NCBI RefSeq assembly: GCF_900580865.1
Contig: NZ_UTBZ01000169.1
Coordinates: forward strand, 310,001 to 374,000
Source: Pseudomonas viridiflava
GTDB taxonomy: Bacteria; Pseudomonadota; Gammaproteobacteria; Pseudomonadales; Pseudomonadaceae
Length of the DNA stretch: 64,000 nucleotides
Direction: 5' to 3'
Shown here: positions 10,001-17,818 of the stretch, piece by piece
Layout of the letters: each line of letters begins with the position of its first letter
Numbering within the stretch: the stretch's first letter is position 1
Position numbers and translations under genes: made by a program
Notes under the pieces: model-generated
The model's input: only the letters and a program-made list of their open reading frames with translations
Database searches by the model: none
Told to the model about the DNA's origin: nothing

Positions 10001-12710
10001 CGGCGGCACGGGCACGATCACTTACACCCTGGTCGGCAGCGCCACCGGCAGCTATGGGCAGATTCAGTTCAACGCCGACGGTACCTACACCTACACGCTG
10101 ACCTCGGCACCGAAAACCTCGCCGGGCGCCAACGACGGGGCGAACACCCTCAGCGAAAGTTTCACCTACAAAGCCACCGATGCACTGGGCAACAGCACCA
10201 CCAGTACCCTCGTGGTCAACATCGTCGATGACGTGCCAAAAGCCGTGGCCTCGGATCGTTCGGTGGCAGCGGTGGAGATCGATTCCAACCTGCTTATCGT
10301 CCTCGACATCTCCGGCAGTATGGCCGATGCCTCCGGTGTGCCAGGCCTGTCGCGGTTGGCCTTGGCCAAGCAAGCGATCAGCGCCTTGCTCGACAAGTAC
10401 GACGACCTCGGTGATGTCAAAGTCCAGCTCGTCACCTTCAGCAGCAACGCCACTGACCGCACCTCGGTGTGGGTCGATGTCGCGACCGCGAAAACCATTC
10501 TCGCCGGACTCACCGCCGGCGGTGGCACCAACTACGACGCCGCAGTGGCGGTCATGCAAACTGCGTTCAACACCTCGGGCAAACTCACCGGGGCGCAAAA
10601 CGTCGGTTACTTCTTCTCGGACGGCAAACCCAACGAAGGCGACATCAACGCCGCTGATGAAGCCGCGCTGAAAAACTTCCTCGATGCCAACAACATCAAG
10701 AACTACGCGATCGGCCTCGGCAGCGGCGTGAGCAACGCCAACCTCGACCCGCTGGCGTATGACGGCATCAGCCACACCAACACCAACGCGGTGGTGGTCA
10801 CCGATCTCAATCAACTCAACTCGGTACTGTCGGGCACCGTACAGGGCGCACCGGTCACCGGTTCGTTGCTGGGCGAGGGCGGCACTTTTGGCGCCGATGG
10901 CGGCTTTATCAAGTCCATCGTGGTCGACGGCACCACTTACACCTACGATCCGAAAGCCCTCAGCGGCCAAGGCTCGTTGACGCCAAGCGGTGGCACCAAT
11001 CACGGCACCTTCAACACGGCCAATAACACGTTGAGCATTGCCACCAATAATGGCGGCACACTGGTGGTCAACCTCGACAGCGGCGACTACACCTACACCT
11101 CGCAGAAAACCACCGCTGTGGTCATCACCGAGAACATCGGCTTCACCGTCAGCGACAACGATGGCGACCTCGCCAGTTCGACGCTGACCGTTAAGGTCAT
11201 CCCCAACGCACCGCCGGTGGCCGTCGACGACCACGTCATCACCAACGTGCTGTCGGGCAATATAGTCGTGCCGGGCGAACTGTTGCTGGCCAACGACACC
11301 GACCCCAACGGCGATACGCTCAATGCCACGCCGACCAGTTTCAACACCGGCTGGATCTCGAAAGCGGCTGACTTTACCGGCACCGGGGCGATCAACTTCA
11401 CCGGGACTAACGTCAACACCGCCGCCAACCAGAACCTGGCTAACGTGCGCAGTTCGTTCAGCGCCAACGCTGCGACCATGACGGCCTTGCTGGTGGTCAG
11501 CGGCTATCTCGGCGCAGTGACCAACAGCAACGCCAACGACGAAGACCGTATCACCGTGAACCTGCGCCAAGGCGAAACCCTTAACCTCGATCACAACCTG
11601 GCAGCCGGTCACGTCACCATGGAGTACTCGATCAACGGTGGCGCCTACACAACCCTGGCGGACGGGCAAACCCTCACCGCGTCGGCCGATGGCGTCTATC
11701 AGATCCACATGACCAACATCGCCAATCCCAGCGGCGGCGGTAACCCCAACGCGGCGGAAAACTATCAGCTGACCATGACCCTCAACTACGCCGGGGCGCA
11801 TGACATTACCCCTGACTTCAACGGCAGTTACACCGCCAACGACAACCACGGTGGCAGCGACACCGCCAATGTGAGCATCAGCTATCAGGACGGCCACACC
11901 CTCACCGGCACCGCGGGGGATGACGTGCTGGTGGCTGGCAGCGGCGACAACATCATCAACGCTGGCGACGGCAACGATGTGCTCACCGCAGGCTCGGGCA
12001 ACAACGAGCTGCACGGCGGCGCCGGTAACGACTTGCTCTACAGCGGTCCGGGCAACGATTTGCTCGACGGCGGCACCGGCAGCGACACCGCCAGCTACGC
12101 CCACGCCACGGCTGCCGTCACCGTCAACCTCGGCCTGCTCGGTGCGCAAAACACCCTCGGCGCCGGCACCGATACCCTGACCGGTATCGAAAACCTCGTC
12201 GGTTCGAACTTCAACGACACGCTGACCGGCGATAACAATAACAACGTGATCAACGGTGGTTTGGGCAACGACATCCTCAACGGTGGCGGCGGTGACGATC
12301 TGCTGATTGGCGGCATGGGCAACAACACGCTGACCGGCGGCGCAGGGGCCGATACCTTCCAATGGCTCAAGGGCAACAGCGGCCACGACCTGATCACCGA
12401 CTTCACCCCCGGCACCGACAAGCTCGACCTGTCGCAACTGCTGCAGGGCGAAAACGGCACCACCGCCTCACTGGATGACTACCTGCATTTCACCGTCACC
12501 GGCAGCGGCGCCTCGGTGCTCACCAGCATCGACGTCAGCGCCATGGCTGGCGCCACGCCGAACCAGACCATCGACCTGGCCGGCGTCAACCTCGCCAGCC
12601 ATTACGGCGTGACGCCGGGGGCAGGCGGGGTGGTCGCTGGTGGGCACGACACGGCGACGATCATCAGCGGGATGCTGAATGATCATTCGTTGAAGGTGGA
12701 TACGGTGTAA
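4098..12710 (+). CDS. Giant LapA/MapA-type RTX adhesin with retention module, VCBS-like repeats and vWA domain
   Basis: Cell-surface adhesin of 2870 residues. The start is the ATG at 4098, seven bases after GGAGG; an in-frame start 48 codons upstream lacks support. The N-terminal ~130 residues resemble the LapA retention module and contain T115-A-A-G118, the motif cut by the periplasmic protease LapG. Residues ~190-2050 are long acidic repeats of about 245 residues with VCBS/cadherin-like signatures. A von Willebrand A domain follows with MIDAS D2070-x-S-x-S and a GGTNYD threonine. Residues ~2610-2755 carry RTX-type GGxGNDxL nonapeptides, then an uncharged type I secretion signal. In P. fluorescens, c-di-GMP and LapD control LapG cleavage of such adhesins. 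The distance to the flagellar genes and the overall plan favour the second adhesin MapA over LapA, but this is inference. Confidence 0.93.
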   Translation: MATLIGIVTKVIGQVFAQSADGNKRVLVEGDRLVAGDQLITGAEGAVAVKLQNGQELTLGRGSSMTMTGELLAGQAAHVNAAEAVTPSDAQLTDVEQIQKAIAAGDDPSKTAEATAAGPNAPGGAPGEAGGGHSFVLLTEVGGRVDPIIGFPTAGFGGIPEFPEERHNAVIDNGDDTPAVVVPPPVNNPVTLTGLNVAGGELNLSEANLPDGSSANPGALTQNGSFTVSAPDGLTSLSIGGINLINGGVAVGFPQSITTQLGNTLTITGYNPATGVVTYSYTLNGNESHAAGDGANNLSEQFTVIAGDSNGDTATGTLDVNITDDVPKAFDDSNGTASETQLTLTGNVLTNDVQGADRVATGPVTAGTFTGTYGTLVLNADGTYTYTLNTGDADFKNLHGGGNGTETFAYTITDSDGDTSTANLVLQIHNNDDPVVINGLNVEGGELTVYEKNLSDGSTPDATALTQNGTFTITALDGVTTLTVGGIAVVTNGVAAGFPQSVTTPLGSTLTITGFNAATGVVSYSYTLADNEAHPTANGANNLPEQFAVTVVDDNGSTANGTLDVNIVDDLPKAVDDSNGTASETQLTLSGNVLTNDVQGADRVVTNESAGPITAGTFTGTYGTLVLNANGTYTYTLNTSDADFKNLHGGGNGTETFAYTITDSDGDTSTANLVLQIHNNDDPVIINGLDVNGGELTVYEKNLTDGSAPDATALSQSGTFTITALDGVTTLTVGGIAVVTNGVAAGFPQSITTPLGSTLTITGFNATTGVVSYSYTLVDNEAHPTANGANNLPEQFAVTVVDDNGTTANGTLDVNITDDVPKAFDDSNGTASETQLTLTGNVLTNDVQGADRVPTGPVTPGTFTGTYGTLVLNANGTYTYTLNTSDADFKNLHGGGNGTETFAYTITDSDGDTSTANLVLQIHNNDDPVIINGLDVNGGELTVYEKNLTDGSAPDATALSQSGTFTITALDGVTTLTVGGIAVVTNGVAAGFPQSVTTPLGSTLTITGFNATTGVVSYSYTLADNEAHPNANGANNLPEQFAVTVVDDNGTTANATLDVNIVDDLPKAVDDSNATTASESQLTLTGNVLTNDVQGADRVSTGPVTPGTFTGTYGTLVLNANGTYTYTLNTNDADFKNLHGGGNGTETFAYTITDSDGDTSTANLVLNIHNNDDQVYLNGLDVNGGELTVYEKNLSDGTSPNTPALTQSGTFTVTALDGLQTLTVGGISVVTGGVAAGFPQSIVTPLGSTLTITGYNPATGVVNYSYTLVDNETHPNASGANSITENFNVVATDTDGSTANGQINVNIVDDLPSAHPDAASVAEGGTVSGNVLNNDIGGADGPAVTGAVVGVRAGADTSTSAIGGLNSNINGTYGYLTLDANGNAVYHSNPNVVNGPGAVDVFTYTVRDADGDESTTTITIDVANSKLCATSDTDVTVFEKALDLTKDGADLAPGTVTGSDPASTGETASGTLVGSVTGAVGAISYALVGSATGNYGQIVLNPNGTYTYTLTSPASTTPHADDGANTLTETFTYQATDSLGNIVTSTIVVNIVDDVPKAVNDSNANSASETQLTLTGNVLSNDVQGADVVATGANAGPISAGTFTGTYGTLVLNANGTYTYTLNANDADFKNLHGGGNGTETFTYTLTDADGDTSTANLVLNIHNNDDPVLLNGLDVNGGELSVYEKNLSDGTSPDTPALTQSGTFTVTALDGLQTLTVGGIAVVTNGVAAGFPQSVVSPLGSTFTVTGYNPATGVVSYSYTLVDNETHPNANGANSLTENFNVVATDTDGSTANGQINVNIIDDLPTAKPDTGSVAEGGTVNVSVLGNDVSGADGAATVVGVRAGSNTGTSAIGGLNSNINGNFGYLTLDAAGNAVYHSNPNSVSPPGATDTFTYTVRDSDGDESTTTITINVADSKLLASVDQDVTVYEKALDLSKDGADLAPGTVTGSDPSNTGETATGTLVGAVTGGTGTITYTLVGSATGSYGQIQFNADGTYTYTLTSAPKTSPGANDGANTLSESFTYKATDALGNSTTSTLVVNIVDDVPKAVASDRSVAAVEIDSNLLIVLDISGSMADASGVPGLSRLALAKQAISALLDKYDDLGDVKVQLVTFSSNATDRTSVWVDVATAKTILAGLTAGGGTNYDAAVAVMQTAFNTSGKLTGAQNVGYFFSDGKPNEGDINAADEAALKNFLDANNIKNYAIGLGSGVSNANLDPLAYDGISHTNTNAVVVTDLNQLNSVLSGTVQGAPVTGSLLGEGGTFGADGGFIKSIVVDGTTYTYDPKALSGQGSLTPSGGTNHGTFNTANNTLSIATNNGGTLVVNLDSGDYTYTSQKTTAVVITENIGFTVSDNDGDLASSTLTVKVIPNAPPVAVDDHVITNVLSGNIVVPGELLLANDTDPNGDTLNATPTSFNTGWISKAADFTGTGAINFTGTNVNTAANQNLANVRSSFSANAATMTALLVVSGYLGAVTNSNANDEDRITVNLRQGETLNLDHNLAAGHVTMEYSINGGAYTTLADGQTLTASADGVYQIHMTNIANPSGGGNPNAAENYQLTMTLNYAGAHDITPDFNGSYTANDNHGGSDTANVSISYQDGHTLTGTAGDDVLVAGSGDNIINAGDGNDVLTAGSGNNELHGGAGNDLLYSGPGNDLLDGGTGSDTASYAHATAAVTVNLGLLGAQNTLGAGTDTLTGIENLVGSNFNDTLTGDNNNNVINGGLGNDILNGGGGDDLLIGGMGNNTLTGGAGADTFQWLKGNSGHDLITDFTPGTDKLDLSQLLQGENGTTASLDDYLHFTVTGSGASVLTSIDVSAMAGATPNQTIDLAGVNLASHYGVTPGAGGVVAGGHDTATIISGMLNDHSLKVDTV
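4660..10255 (+). repeat. Tandem long repeats inside the adhesin gene (~740 bp period)
   Basis: The segment coding GLDVNGGELTVYEKNL or a close variant starts near 4678, 5413, 6160, 6895, 7633 and 9115, giving steps of 735, 747, 735, 738 and 1482 bp (about two units). The third and fourth units are nearly identical over long stretches at the DNA level. Two interposed sections (about 8030-8760 and 9510-10250) form their own related pair. Such arrays are prone to gain or loss of units by recombination. Confidence 0.9.
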
Positions 12711-12729
12711 GCGGAGTCTGAAACGACAA

Positions 12730-12768
12730 AACCCGCCGTCCTGATCATCGGGACGGCGGGTTTTTTCT
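12730..12768 (+). terminator. Intrinsic terminator of the adhesin gene
   Basis: Stem ACCCGCCGTCC / GGACGGCGGGT with a short loop, followed by TTTTTT, 20 bases after the adhesin stop codon. Confidence 0.92.
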
Positions 12769-12800
12769 GTCTGATGGTATGGCGTTGCTCATTCTGGCCC

Positions 12801-12873
12801 CTTCGCGAGCAGGCTCGCTCCCACATTGGAACGCGCTCACTGGCTCACTGTGGGAGCGAGCCTGCTCGCGAAA
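12801..12873. repeat. REPIN, family B
   Basis: Inverted arms TTCGCGAGCAGGCTCGCTCC and its complement with a ~25-base spacer. This is the second REP type of the window, which recurs at six other places. Confidence 0.88.
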
Positions 12874-12919
12874 GCGCCAGATCTGACGCCGAATAACTCA
12901 GCGGTTGATCACGCCTGCA

Positions 12920-13279
12920 TCAACCCGGCAACTCCAGATTATCCAGCACCCGATTCACCGCCAGCTCCCCGAGCATGATCAGTTGCGCAATCCCCAACAG
13001 CGTCCTGCGCTGCGACGCGGGTATGAGGTGGGCGAAGTCATGAGCGATGGTTCTGGCTGAGGCGAGTGTTTCGCTGGCATCGGCCAGCAGTTCCTCGTTT
13101 TTGAAATCTGCGTTAGCGGCGTACATCCGACGGGTTTTTCGCGGTGGTGGGGTGGAGCCGGGTGGGCAGAGATAGTGGTCGAGGGCGCGCTCGGCGGCGT
13201 CGTTGAGTTTTTTTGAATCGAGGGATTCGTAGGGTGAGGCGAGATCGGTTTCGGGCGGGTTGGGTGTTGGTTTGATCAT
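12920..13279 (-). CDS. DUF6124 family protein (Pseudomonas-specific)
   Basis: Small 119-residue protein beginning MIKPTPNPPETD, a start typical of the Pseudomonas DUF6124 family; its function is unknown. The start at 13279 is preceded by TAGGAG at good spacing. The open frame continues 60 codons upstream, but that part overlaps a structured leader and is unlikely to be the main product. The middle is Pro- and Arg-rich; the C-terminal half is predicted helical (about residues 70-119). The gene stands alone, downstream of the Ig-repeat gene on the same strand but separated by 548 bp with a REPIN, so it is probably transcribed from its own promoter. Confidence 0.78.
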   Translation of the reverse strand: MIKPTPNPPETDLASPYESLDSKKLNDAAERALDHYLCPPGSTPPPRKTRRMYAANADFKNEELLADASETLASARTIAHDFAHLIPASQRRTLLGIAQLIMLGELAVNRVLDNLELPG

Positions 13280-13301
13280 GGTGAAGCTCCTATAAGAGTG
13301 G

Positions 13302-13508
13302 AGCCGCCCAGAACTGTCGCTAAACAGGAAGGTGGCGGCTGTACGCAGGTTAGCGAACCGGTTATAGGCACCCGGCAGACCCGAGGGTCTCCCGCATACA
13401 GCCACCATAGCGAAGTTGCAGACATTGAATCTGCCACAAAGCATGGAGCGCTGATGCACCTATTACAGATTTGGGTCGCTAAACCCGATCGCTGACTCTT
13501 CAGCGACC
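13302..13508 (-). promoter_or_regulatory. Structured leader of the DUF6124 gene with alternative hairpins
   Basis: Read on the minus strand. The distal part has GGTCGCT at 13502-13508 and AGCGACC at 13474-13480, but the same bases can instead form TCGCTGA-agag-TCAGCGA. Just before the RBS a second stem, AGCCGCC (13334-13340) with GGCGGCT (13302-13308), is present. The 10-mer GTTTAGCGAC occurs both in the distal hairpin (13475-13484) and in the loop of the proximal one (13315-13324). This repeated motif with competing stems suggests a regulatory RNA element. No known riboswitch class is recognised. Confidence 0.45.
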
Positions 13509-13663
13509 GCACCACAATAGAACCCGACCCCAAGGCGCACAAGCCGGCGGATTCTGGCGTAGCTGTAGGCAAAGGCGCAAGAATTTGTAGCCTGGAAGGC
13601 GTGTCTGAAGGTGTCTTTTAAACGCCGGAGTTTAAAAGGCGATTTGCGCTGACTTCAGTGGCC

Positions 13664-13731
13664 CCTTCGCGAGCAAGCTCGCACACATTTTCAATGCGTT
13701 TCCCTGTGGGAGCGAGCTTGCTCGCGAAAGG
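13664..13731. repeat. REPIN, family B (variant with AAGCTTG-type core)
   Basis: Arms CTTCGCGAGCAAGCTCGC and GCGAGCTTGCTCGCGAAAG in inverted orientation, in the gap between the Ig-repeat gene and the DUF6124 leader. The rest of the gap (13732-13827) is AT-rich without a recognisable gene. Confidence 0.85.
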
Positions 13732-13827
13732 GTCATCCCGGTCAACAGAAAAACCTCGATCAACCCCGCTGTTTAAATCACTGGTTAAATAAATCCGTCC
13801 CCCTTTTTTCCTTTCTTGTTTAGTTGT

Positions 13828-16800
13828 TTAAACCTCTCTCATGCGCAAGTTAGTCAAGAAATAGTCATTACCAGACCCGGTAGCCAAAAGGCTCTGGAAC
13901 TCGAAAGTCATCTGTTCGGACTGCGCAATAAAAGTGGATGAATAAGGTATCCATTGGGAGGCAGGTGGCGACATGAAGCTTATTATCACTCCATAGTTTG
14001 ATCTGAACGAAAGCTGTGCAAGTGGTGGCTGATTTCCGTTGGATGCAAGACAGCTGAATTCATACGTGCTGCCACGGATCAAATTGGTATAGGTCTTTTT
14101 TAGTACAACGCCCGCAGAGTTGTTCGTATAGGTGCTGTTGGTCAGCGATGTGAGACCGAGAAAGTTGGCATAGCTCCAGTCTCTCTGGTCAACAATTACC
14201 GGACCATTTTCCCAGCCGTTTCTCTGGTGATTGGCAAAATTCGTCAGGTCATCAAGGCGCGGTGTCGCCCGAATGGAGTAAGTTCGAATCGGAAACTTGG
14301 TAGCGTCTTCCTGGTTGGGCTCACCCTTGAAGTTGACGCTGAATGTCATCGTTAATGTTGTGCCATTACCCAGAGCTTTCAGCCAGGCCAAGGGGATTTT
14401 TTTGCTGAAATCTGATGCCGGATCACTTGTTTCTTTCTCTGGGTCATAAAGTTTTACGGTCGCGCCACTTCTGCTTGTCCCTTCATAAAGCAACCACCGT
14501 ACTTCTCGTGGAGTATGAGGCGAATTCGCAACTGTCGATTGATCAGTGCTTTGGAGTTGAGTGACGTCGAGTAAATTGCTTGTATTTCCGGCTATTACGG
14601 GAGTGGGCAATCGCGTGTCACCTGCGTCGATTTTTTCGACTTGTACCTCCATCGTTTGTGACTTGCCAGCCGGGCTGCCATCGCGATTCAGATCCCACAG
14701 AAACCTGACGACCGAGTTTTGATGATTTATCCAGAATGCTTGTGCAAGCGGCTCATTTACCTGGTTGTCGTCATTGAATTTTTTTAATTCGAACGGCGGT
14801 GCCCCGTCCACTGCATTCACATGAACCAACTGCGCCCTATCGTCAACCTGCGCTGGGAATTCAATCCGCATTGTCACGCCTTGGGGATATGCCAGCGGAT
14901 GAATCGGACTGGCTGCTTCCACCAGAAATGGCGCGCGCAGCTCTTCCGTCACCGTCAACGTCCTCGCTGCCGACACGAGGCTCGGTTGCTCCAGATCTCT
15001 GGCCGTAAAGCTGTGTTTGGTTTTGCTGAGGTTTGCAACGGGCAGACTCCAGATGCCGGTTACTCCATCGGCGATCTCATGACCTTTGATAACCGTACCG
15101 TCGAGCACTTCAACGTCTCGCCCGGCTGCGGCAACGCCGCTCAAGATCACGGCCGTTTCCACGGTGAAGCCATCCTCGGGGATTTCGTTACCACTCGGCG
15201 AGCCTTTGACCGATGTCAATGTCGGCGCCCTGAGGGCTTCCACCGTCAGGAGTCGCACATTGGAATAGGTCGATGTGGGGTGATAAAGGGATTTGGCATA
15301 CAACCGGCGCGCGCCGACTACAACCGTGATCGTGCATTCCCACAGGCCTGTGGTTTTATCCGCTGTCGCGGTTCCCTTGAGTACTGCGCTCGCACCGCTG
15401 CCATCATAGATCCCGACGTCCTGATCTTTGCTGGCGGTGCCTTTGAGTGTCAGCGACGTGCTGAAGGTGGTTTTACCCTCCGGCACTTCGTTGTTGCGGT
15501 CGTCCAGCACGTTGCTCAGCGTCGGCACAATGACGGCCGTGACAGTGAGGGTGTAGGCTGCGGAGGCGGGTTCGGCGCCGTACTTTCCTGTCGCGGTAAA
15601 ACTGTGTTTCGTCACAGTCAGCCCCGACGCGGTGTAGGTCCAGATTCCAGAGACCGGATCGGCCGTGACCTCATCCTTGACGGTGGCACCATCGCGTATC
15701 TCGACGTTCTTGCCCTTGGCGCCCGTGCCGCTCAGCACCACGCTGGTTTCAACGGTGGTGCCACCCTCGACAATGTCCTTGCCGCTTGGCGAGCCCTTGA
15801 CCGAATCGATGGTCGGCGGATCGAGTGCCACCGGCTCGCCGATGACAAACTCCAGCACATTCGAATAACTGGTCGTGTTGCTGGCCGCCCGGAAAATTTC
15901 GTAGTGCACCTGCACTTTTTTCCCGCGATTAGGCTCGATGTGCTGGGCCACAAACGCCGCGTTCAGCGGGAAAACCACGTCCTTGTCCTTGGACAATGCG
16001 TTGAGTGTTTTCGAGTCGGTGACGGGCTCATTGCCTTCAATGTCCAGGGAATAAGTCTTGATGTCTCCGGCTTGACTCGGAACAGCCTCCGGCCGGGGCA
16101 GGGTGATTTTGCTGGCGCCGCCGGGCAGGTCTTTGGGTTCGAGCACGCCATCCTTTTCACCCAGCACGATGGGTTTGACCAGTTCCCGTTGCGCTTCGCC
16201 GACGTTCAACAGCGAGGCGTGCAGGGATGCGCGTTTGACGATGGTGCCGTTTTCATCGGTCAGCAGGTTGTACGACAGGTCCAGCGTGCCGCCCTTGAGG
16301 GTTTTGCCGTGTTTGCCCTCGACGGTGATGATGAAACCGTTGGAGTCGTTGGCTTCGTCTTCGGTCGGGAGGTGCCACTGCAGTTCCGGGTCGTAAGTCG
16401 TGAAGTCGGATCGGGTGCCGAACCATTTGAGTTCGATCGCGTTCTCCGGGGTGATCAGCGGGTCATAGGGAATGCGGATGCGGTATTCGGGCGCGTCGGG
16501 GTCGAGCGCGCCACTGATCTGATCGATCGCGATGGGCGCGGCCAAGCGTGTCGGCTCACCGATAACGCTGTAGGCGCGCGACTTGGATTGGGAGTTGTCG
16601 ACCACGACGCCGTCGCGACGTACATGATAGGCGTACACCACCGTGCGTTTGGCCAAGGCGCGCAGGGTGCTGTTGTTGTGCGTGATCGAGACTCGCACCG
16701 GTGGCGTGGTTTCAATACGCTGGATCACCAATTCGCTGATCTCTTTACCTTCGTCGTCGGTACCGAAGACGCTGAGGTAGATCTCGTCGTTCTTTTTGAA

Positions 16801-17697
16801 GATGTTGCCGTCCTCCGCCCAGACTTCTACCTGCGGCCGCTCTTCCCCCAGCTCCTCCAGATTCACGACGAGACCGTCGGCCTGTTTGAGGATGGGCGCC
16901 CCCAGCCGCAAGCCCTGGGTGTCGACGGCAATATAAACGGCCTCGCACCAGTCTTCGGACTCGTTGTAGACGCGGTCGCGGATCTTGTAGCTGACCGACA
17001 CGCCGTCGGAGTCTCCGGCTGAGAGGATGGTGTCCTTGTCGGCCAGCACCTTGATGGGTTTATTTACCGGATCATCGATCTGTTCCTGGGTGACGGGCTC
17101 GGACTCCACGGTTTTCCCGGCCCAGGCCAGGATGAGCACGTCACCGACGGCGCAGTTCAGGTAGAGCAAACCATCGCCGGGTTTGGGTTTGGCGTAGACC
17201 GTCACGCCTTTCTCGGCGGTGGCCTTGTCGACACCGTCGCGCACCACATCCGGCGGATCGAAGGCCATGGTCAGTTCGGAGTGGCCATAGTCGGGATTAA
17301 GATCCTGACCACCGGGCAGTTCGAGTTTGACGACGAACTTGATCGTCGGTCCTTGCTCGAAGTTCTGCCCGAACCGCTTGATCTGATAGGACAGCTCCCA
17401 GTCGCCGCTGAGCAAACGCTCGGGCGCGACGAAGAGGGTGACGTGCTTGTTCACCTCGATGTCTTCGTTAATGGTCTTCTGCGCGACCATGGTGGTGCCC
17501 AGGTACAACTTGCAGTTGTCGTTCTTGCTCATGTTGTTCCAGGCGGGCACCTGGATCTTCAGCCCCTTGTCGGGGTGGGTAAGTCGTGCAGCGGCGAGGT
17601 TGACGCCCCACGTGCCGTTCTTGAGGTCTCGGCCACCGGGGATTTCCGGATCGAGCAGGGACAGTACCGAGATTTCTTTGCGCGGTTGGACGAGCAT
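13828..17697 (-). CDS. Large Ig-like repeat protein, function unknown
   Basis: Protein of 1289 residues; the ATG at 17697 is chosen because AGGAG lies 8 bases upstream, while the earlier GTG at 17706 overlaps that RBS. There is no signal peptide or membrane segment. The N-terminal ~600 residues are beta-rich modules without a named family that I recognise. Residues ~625-910 hold three related bacterial-Ig-like repeats with the signature SVKGSPSG near each start and SFTA near each end. The C-terminal ~230 residues look like a jelly-roll carbohydrate-binding module, rich in Asn, Ser and Tyr. The last ~1 kb is visibly AT-richer than the rest, suggesting a module of different origin. How the protein leaves the cell, if it does, is not evident. 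Confidence 0.8.
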   Translation of the reverse strand: MLVQPRKEISVLSLLDPEIPGGRDLKNGTWGVNLAAARLTHPDKGLKIQVPAWNNMSKNDNCKLYLGTTMVAQKTINEDIEVNKHVTLFVAPERLLSGDWELSYQIKRFGQNFEQGPTIKFVVKLELPGGQDLNPDYGHSELTMAFDPPDVVRDGVDKATAEKGVTVYAKPKPGDGLLYLNCAVGDVLILAWAGKTVESEPVTQEQIDDPVNKPIKVLADKDTILSAGDSDGVSVSYKIRDRVYNESEDWCEAVYIAVDTQGLRLGAPILKQADGLVVNLEELGEERPQVEVWAEDGNIFKKNDEIYLSVFGTDDEGKEISELVIQRIETTPPVRVSITHNNSTLRALAKRTVVYAYHVRRDGVVVDNSQSKSRAYSVIGEPTRLAAPIAIDQISGALDPDAPEYRIRIPYDPLITPENAIELKWFGTRSDFTTYDPELQWHLPTEDEANDSNGFIITVEGKHGKTLKGGTLDLSYNLLTDENGTIVKRASLHASLLNVGEAQRELVKPIVLGEKDGVLEPKDLPGGASKITLPRPEAVPSQAGDIKTYSLDIEGNEPVTDSKTLNALSKDKDVVFPLNAAFVAQHIEPNRGKKVQVHYEIFRAASNTTSYSNVLEFVIGEPVALDPPTIDSVKGSPSGKDIVEGGTTVETSVVLSGTGAKGKNVEIRDGATVKDEVTADPVSGIWTYTASGLTVTKHSFTATGKYGAEPASAAYTLTVTAVIVPTLSNVLDDRNNEVPEGKTTFSTSLTLKGTASKDQDVGIYDGSGASAVLKGTATADKTTGLWECTITVVVGARRLYAKSLYHPTSTYSNVRLLTVEALRAPTLTSVKGSPSGNEIPEDGFTVETAVILSGVAAAGRDVEVLDGTVIKGHEIADGVTGIWSLPVANLSKTKHSFTARDLEQPSLVSAARTLTVTEELRAPFLVEAASPIHPLAYPQGVTMRIEFPAQVDDRAQLVHVNAVDGAPPFELKKFNDDNQVNEPLAQAFWINHQNSVVRFLWDLNRDGSPAGKSQTMEVQVEKIDAGDTRLPTPVIAGNTSNLLDVTQLQSTDQSTVANSPHTPREVRWLLYEGTSRSGATVKLYDPEKETSDPASDFSKKIPLAWLKALGNGTTLTMTFSVNFKGEPNQEDATKFPIRTYSIRATPRLDDLTNFANHQRNGWENGPVIVDQRDWSYANFLGLTSLTNSTYTNNSAGVVLKKTYTNLIRGSTYEFSCLASNGNQPPLAQLSFRSNYGVIISFMSPPASQWIPYSSTFIAQSEQMTFEFQSLLATGSGNDYFLTNLRMREV

Positions 17698-17759
17698 GAC
17701 GGGCACTCCTGCCTAGGGTGGGGCGATGGAGTGATTAGGGGATAAATTCGGGAAAAGCG

Positions 17760-17781
17760 CACCTGTCAGATCTGACAGGTG
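17760..17781. promoter_or_regulatory. Perfect 22-bp palindrome, terminator or operator
   Basis: A loopless inverted repeat with half-site CACCTGTCAGA, followed on the plus strand by TTTTT and on the minus strand by GCGCTTTT. It lies 63 bases upstream of the Ig-repeat gene and 38 bases after ybaN. It may end ybaN transcription, but the perfect symmetry without a loop also suits a dimeric regulator. Confidence 0.5.
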
Positions 17782-17818
17782 TTTTTACGTTTTAGACCAA
17801 CGGTAGTAACGTGATGGC

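Noticed and set aside
4660..10255. Regular repeats as a possible CRISPR-like or satellite array
   Set aside because: The units are coding, in frame and ~740 bp long; they are protein repeats of the adhesin.
8709..12437. Long antisense reading frame of 1242 codons, and those at 4152-6344 and 6345-8042
   Set aside because: They lie opposite the adhesin and arise from its GC-rich repetitive codons; they are rich in Val/Gly/Asp/His with no domain and no RBS.
14821..17022. Plus-strand frame of 733 codons
   Set aside because: Shadow of the Ig-repeat gene; low-complexity translation without family signs.
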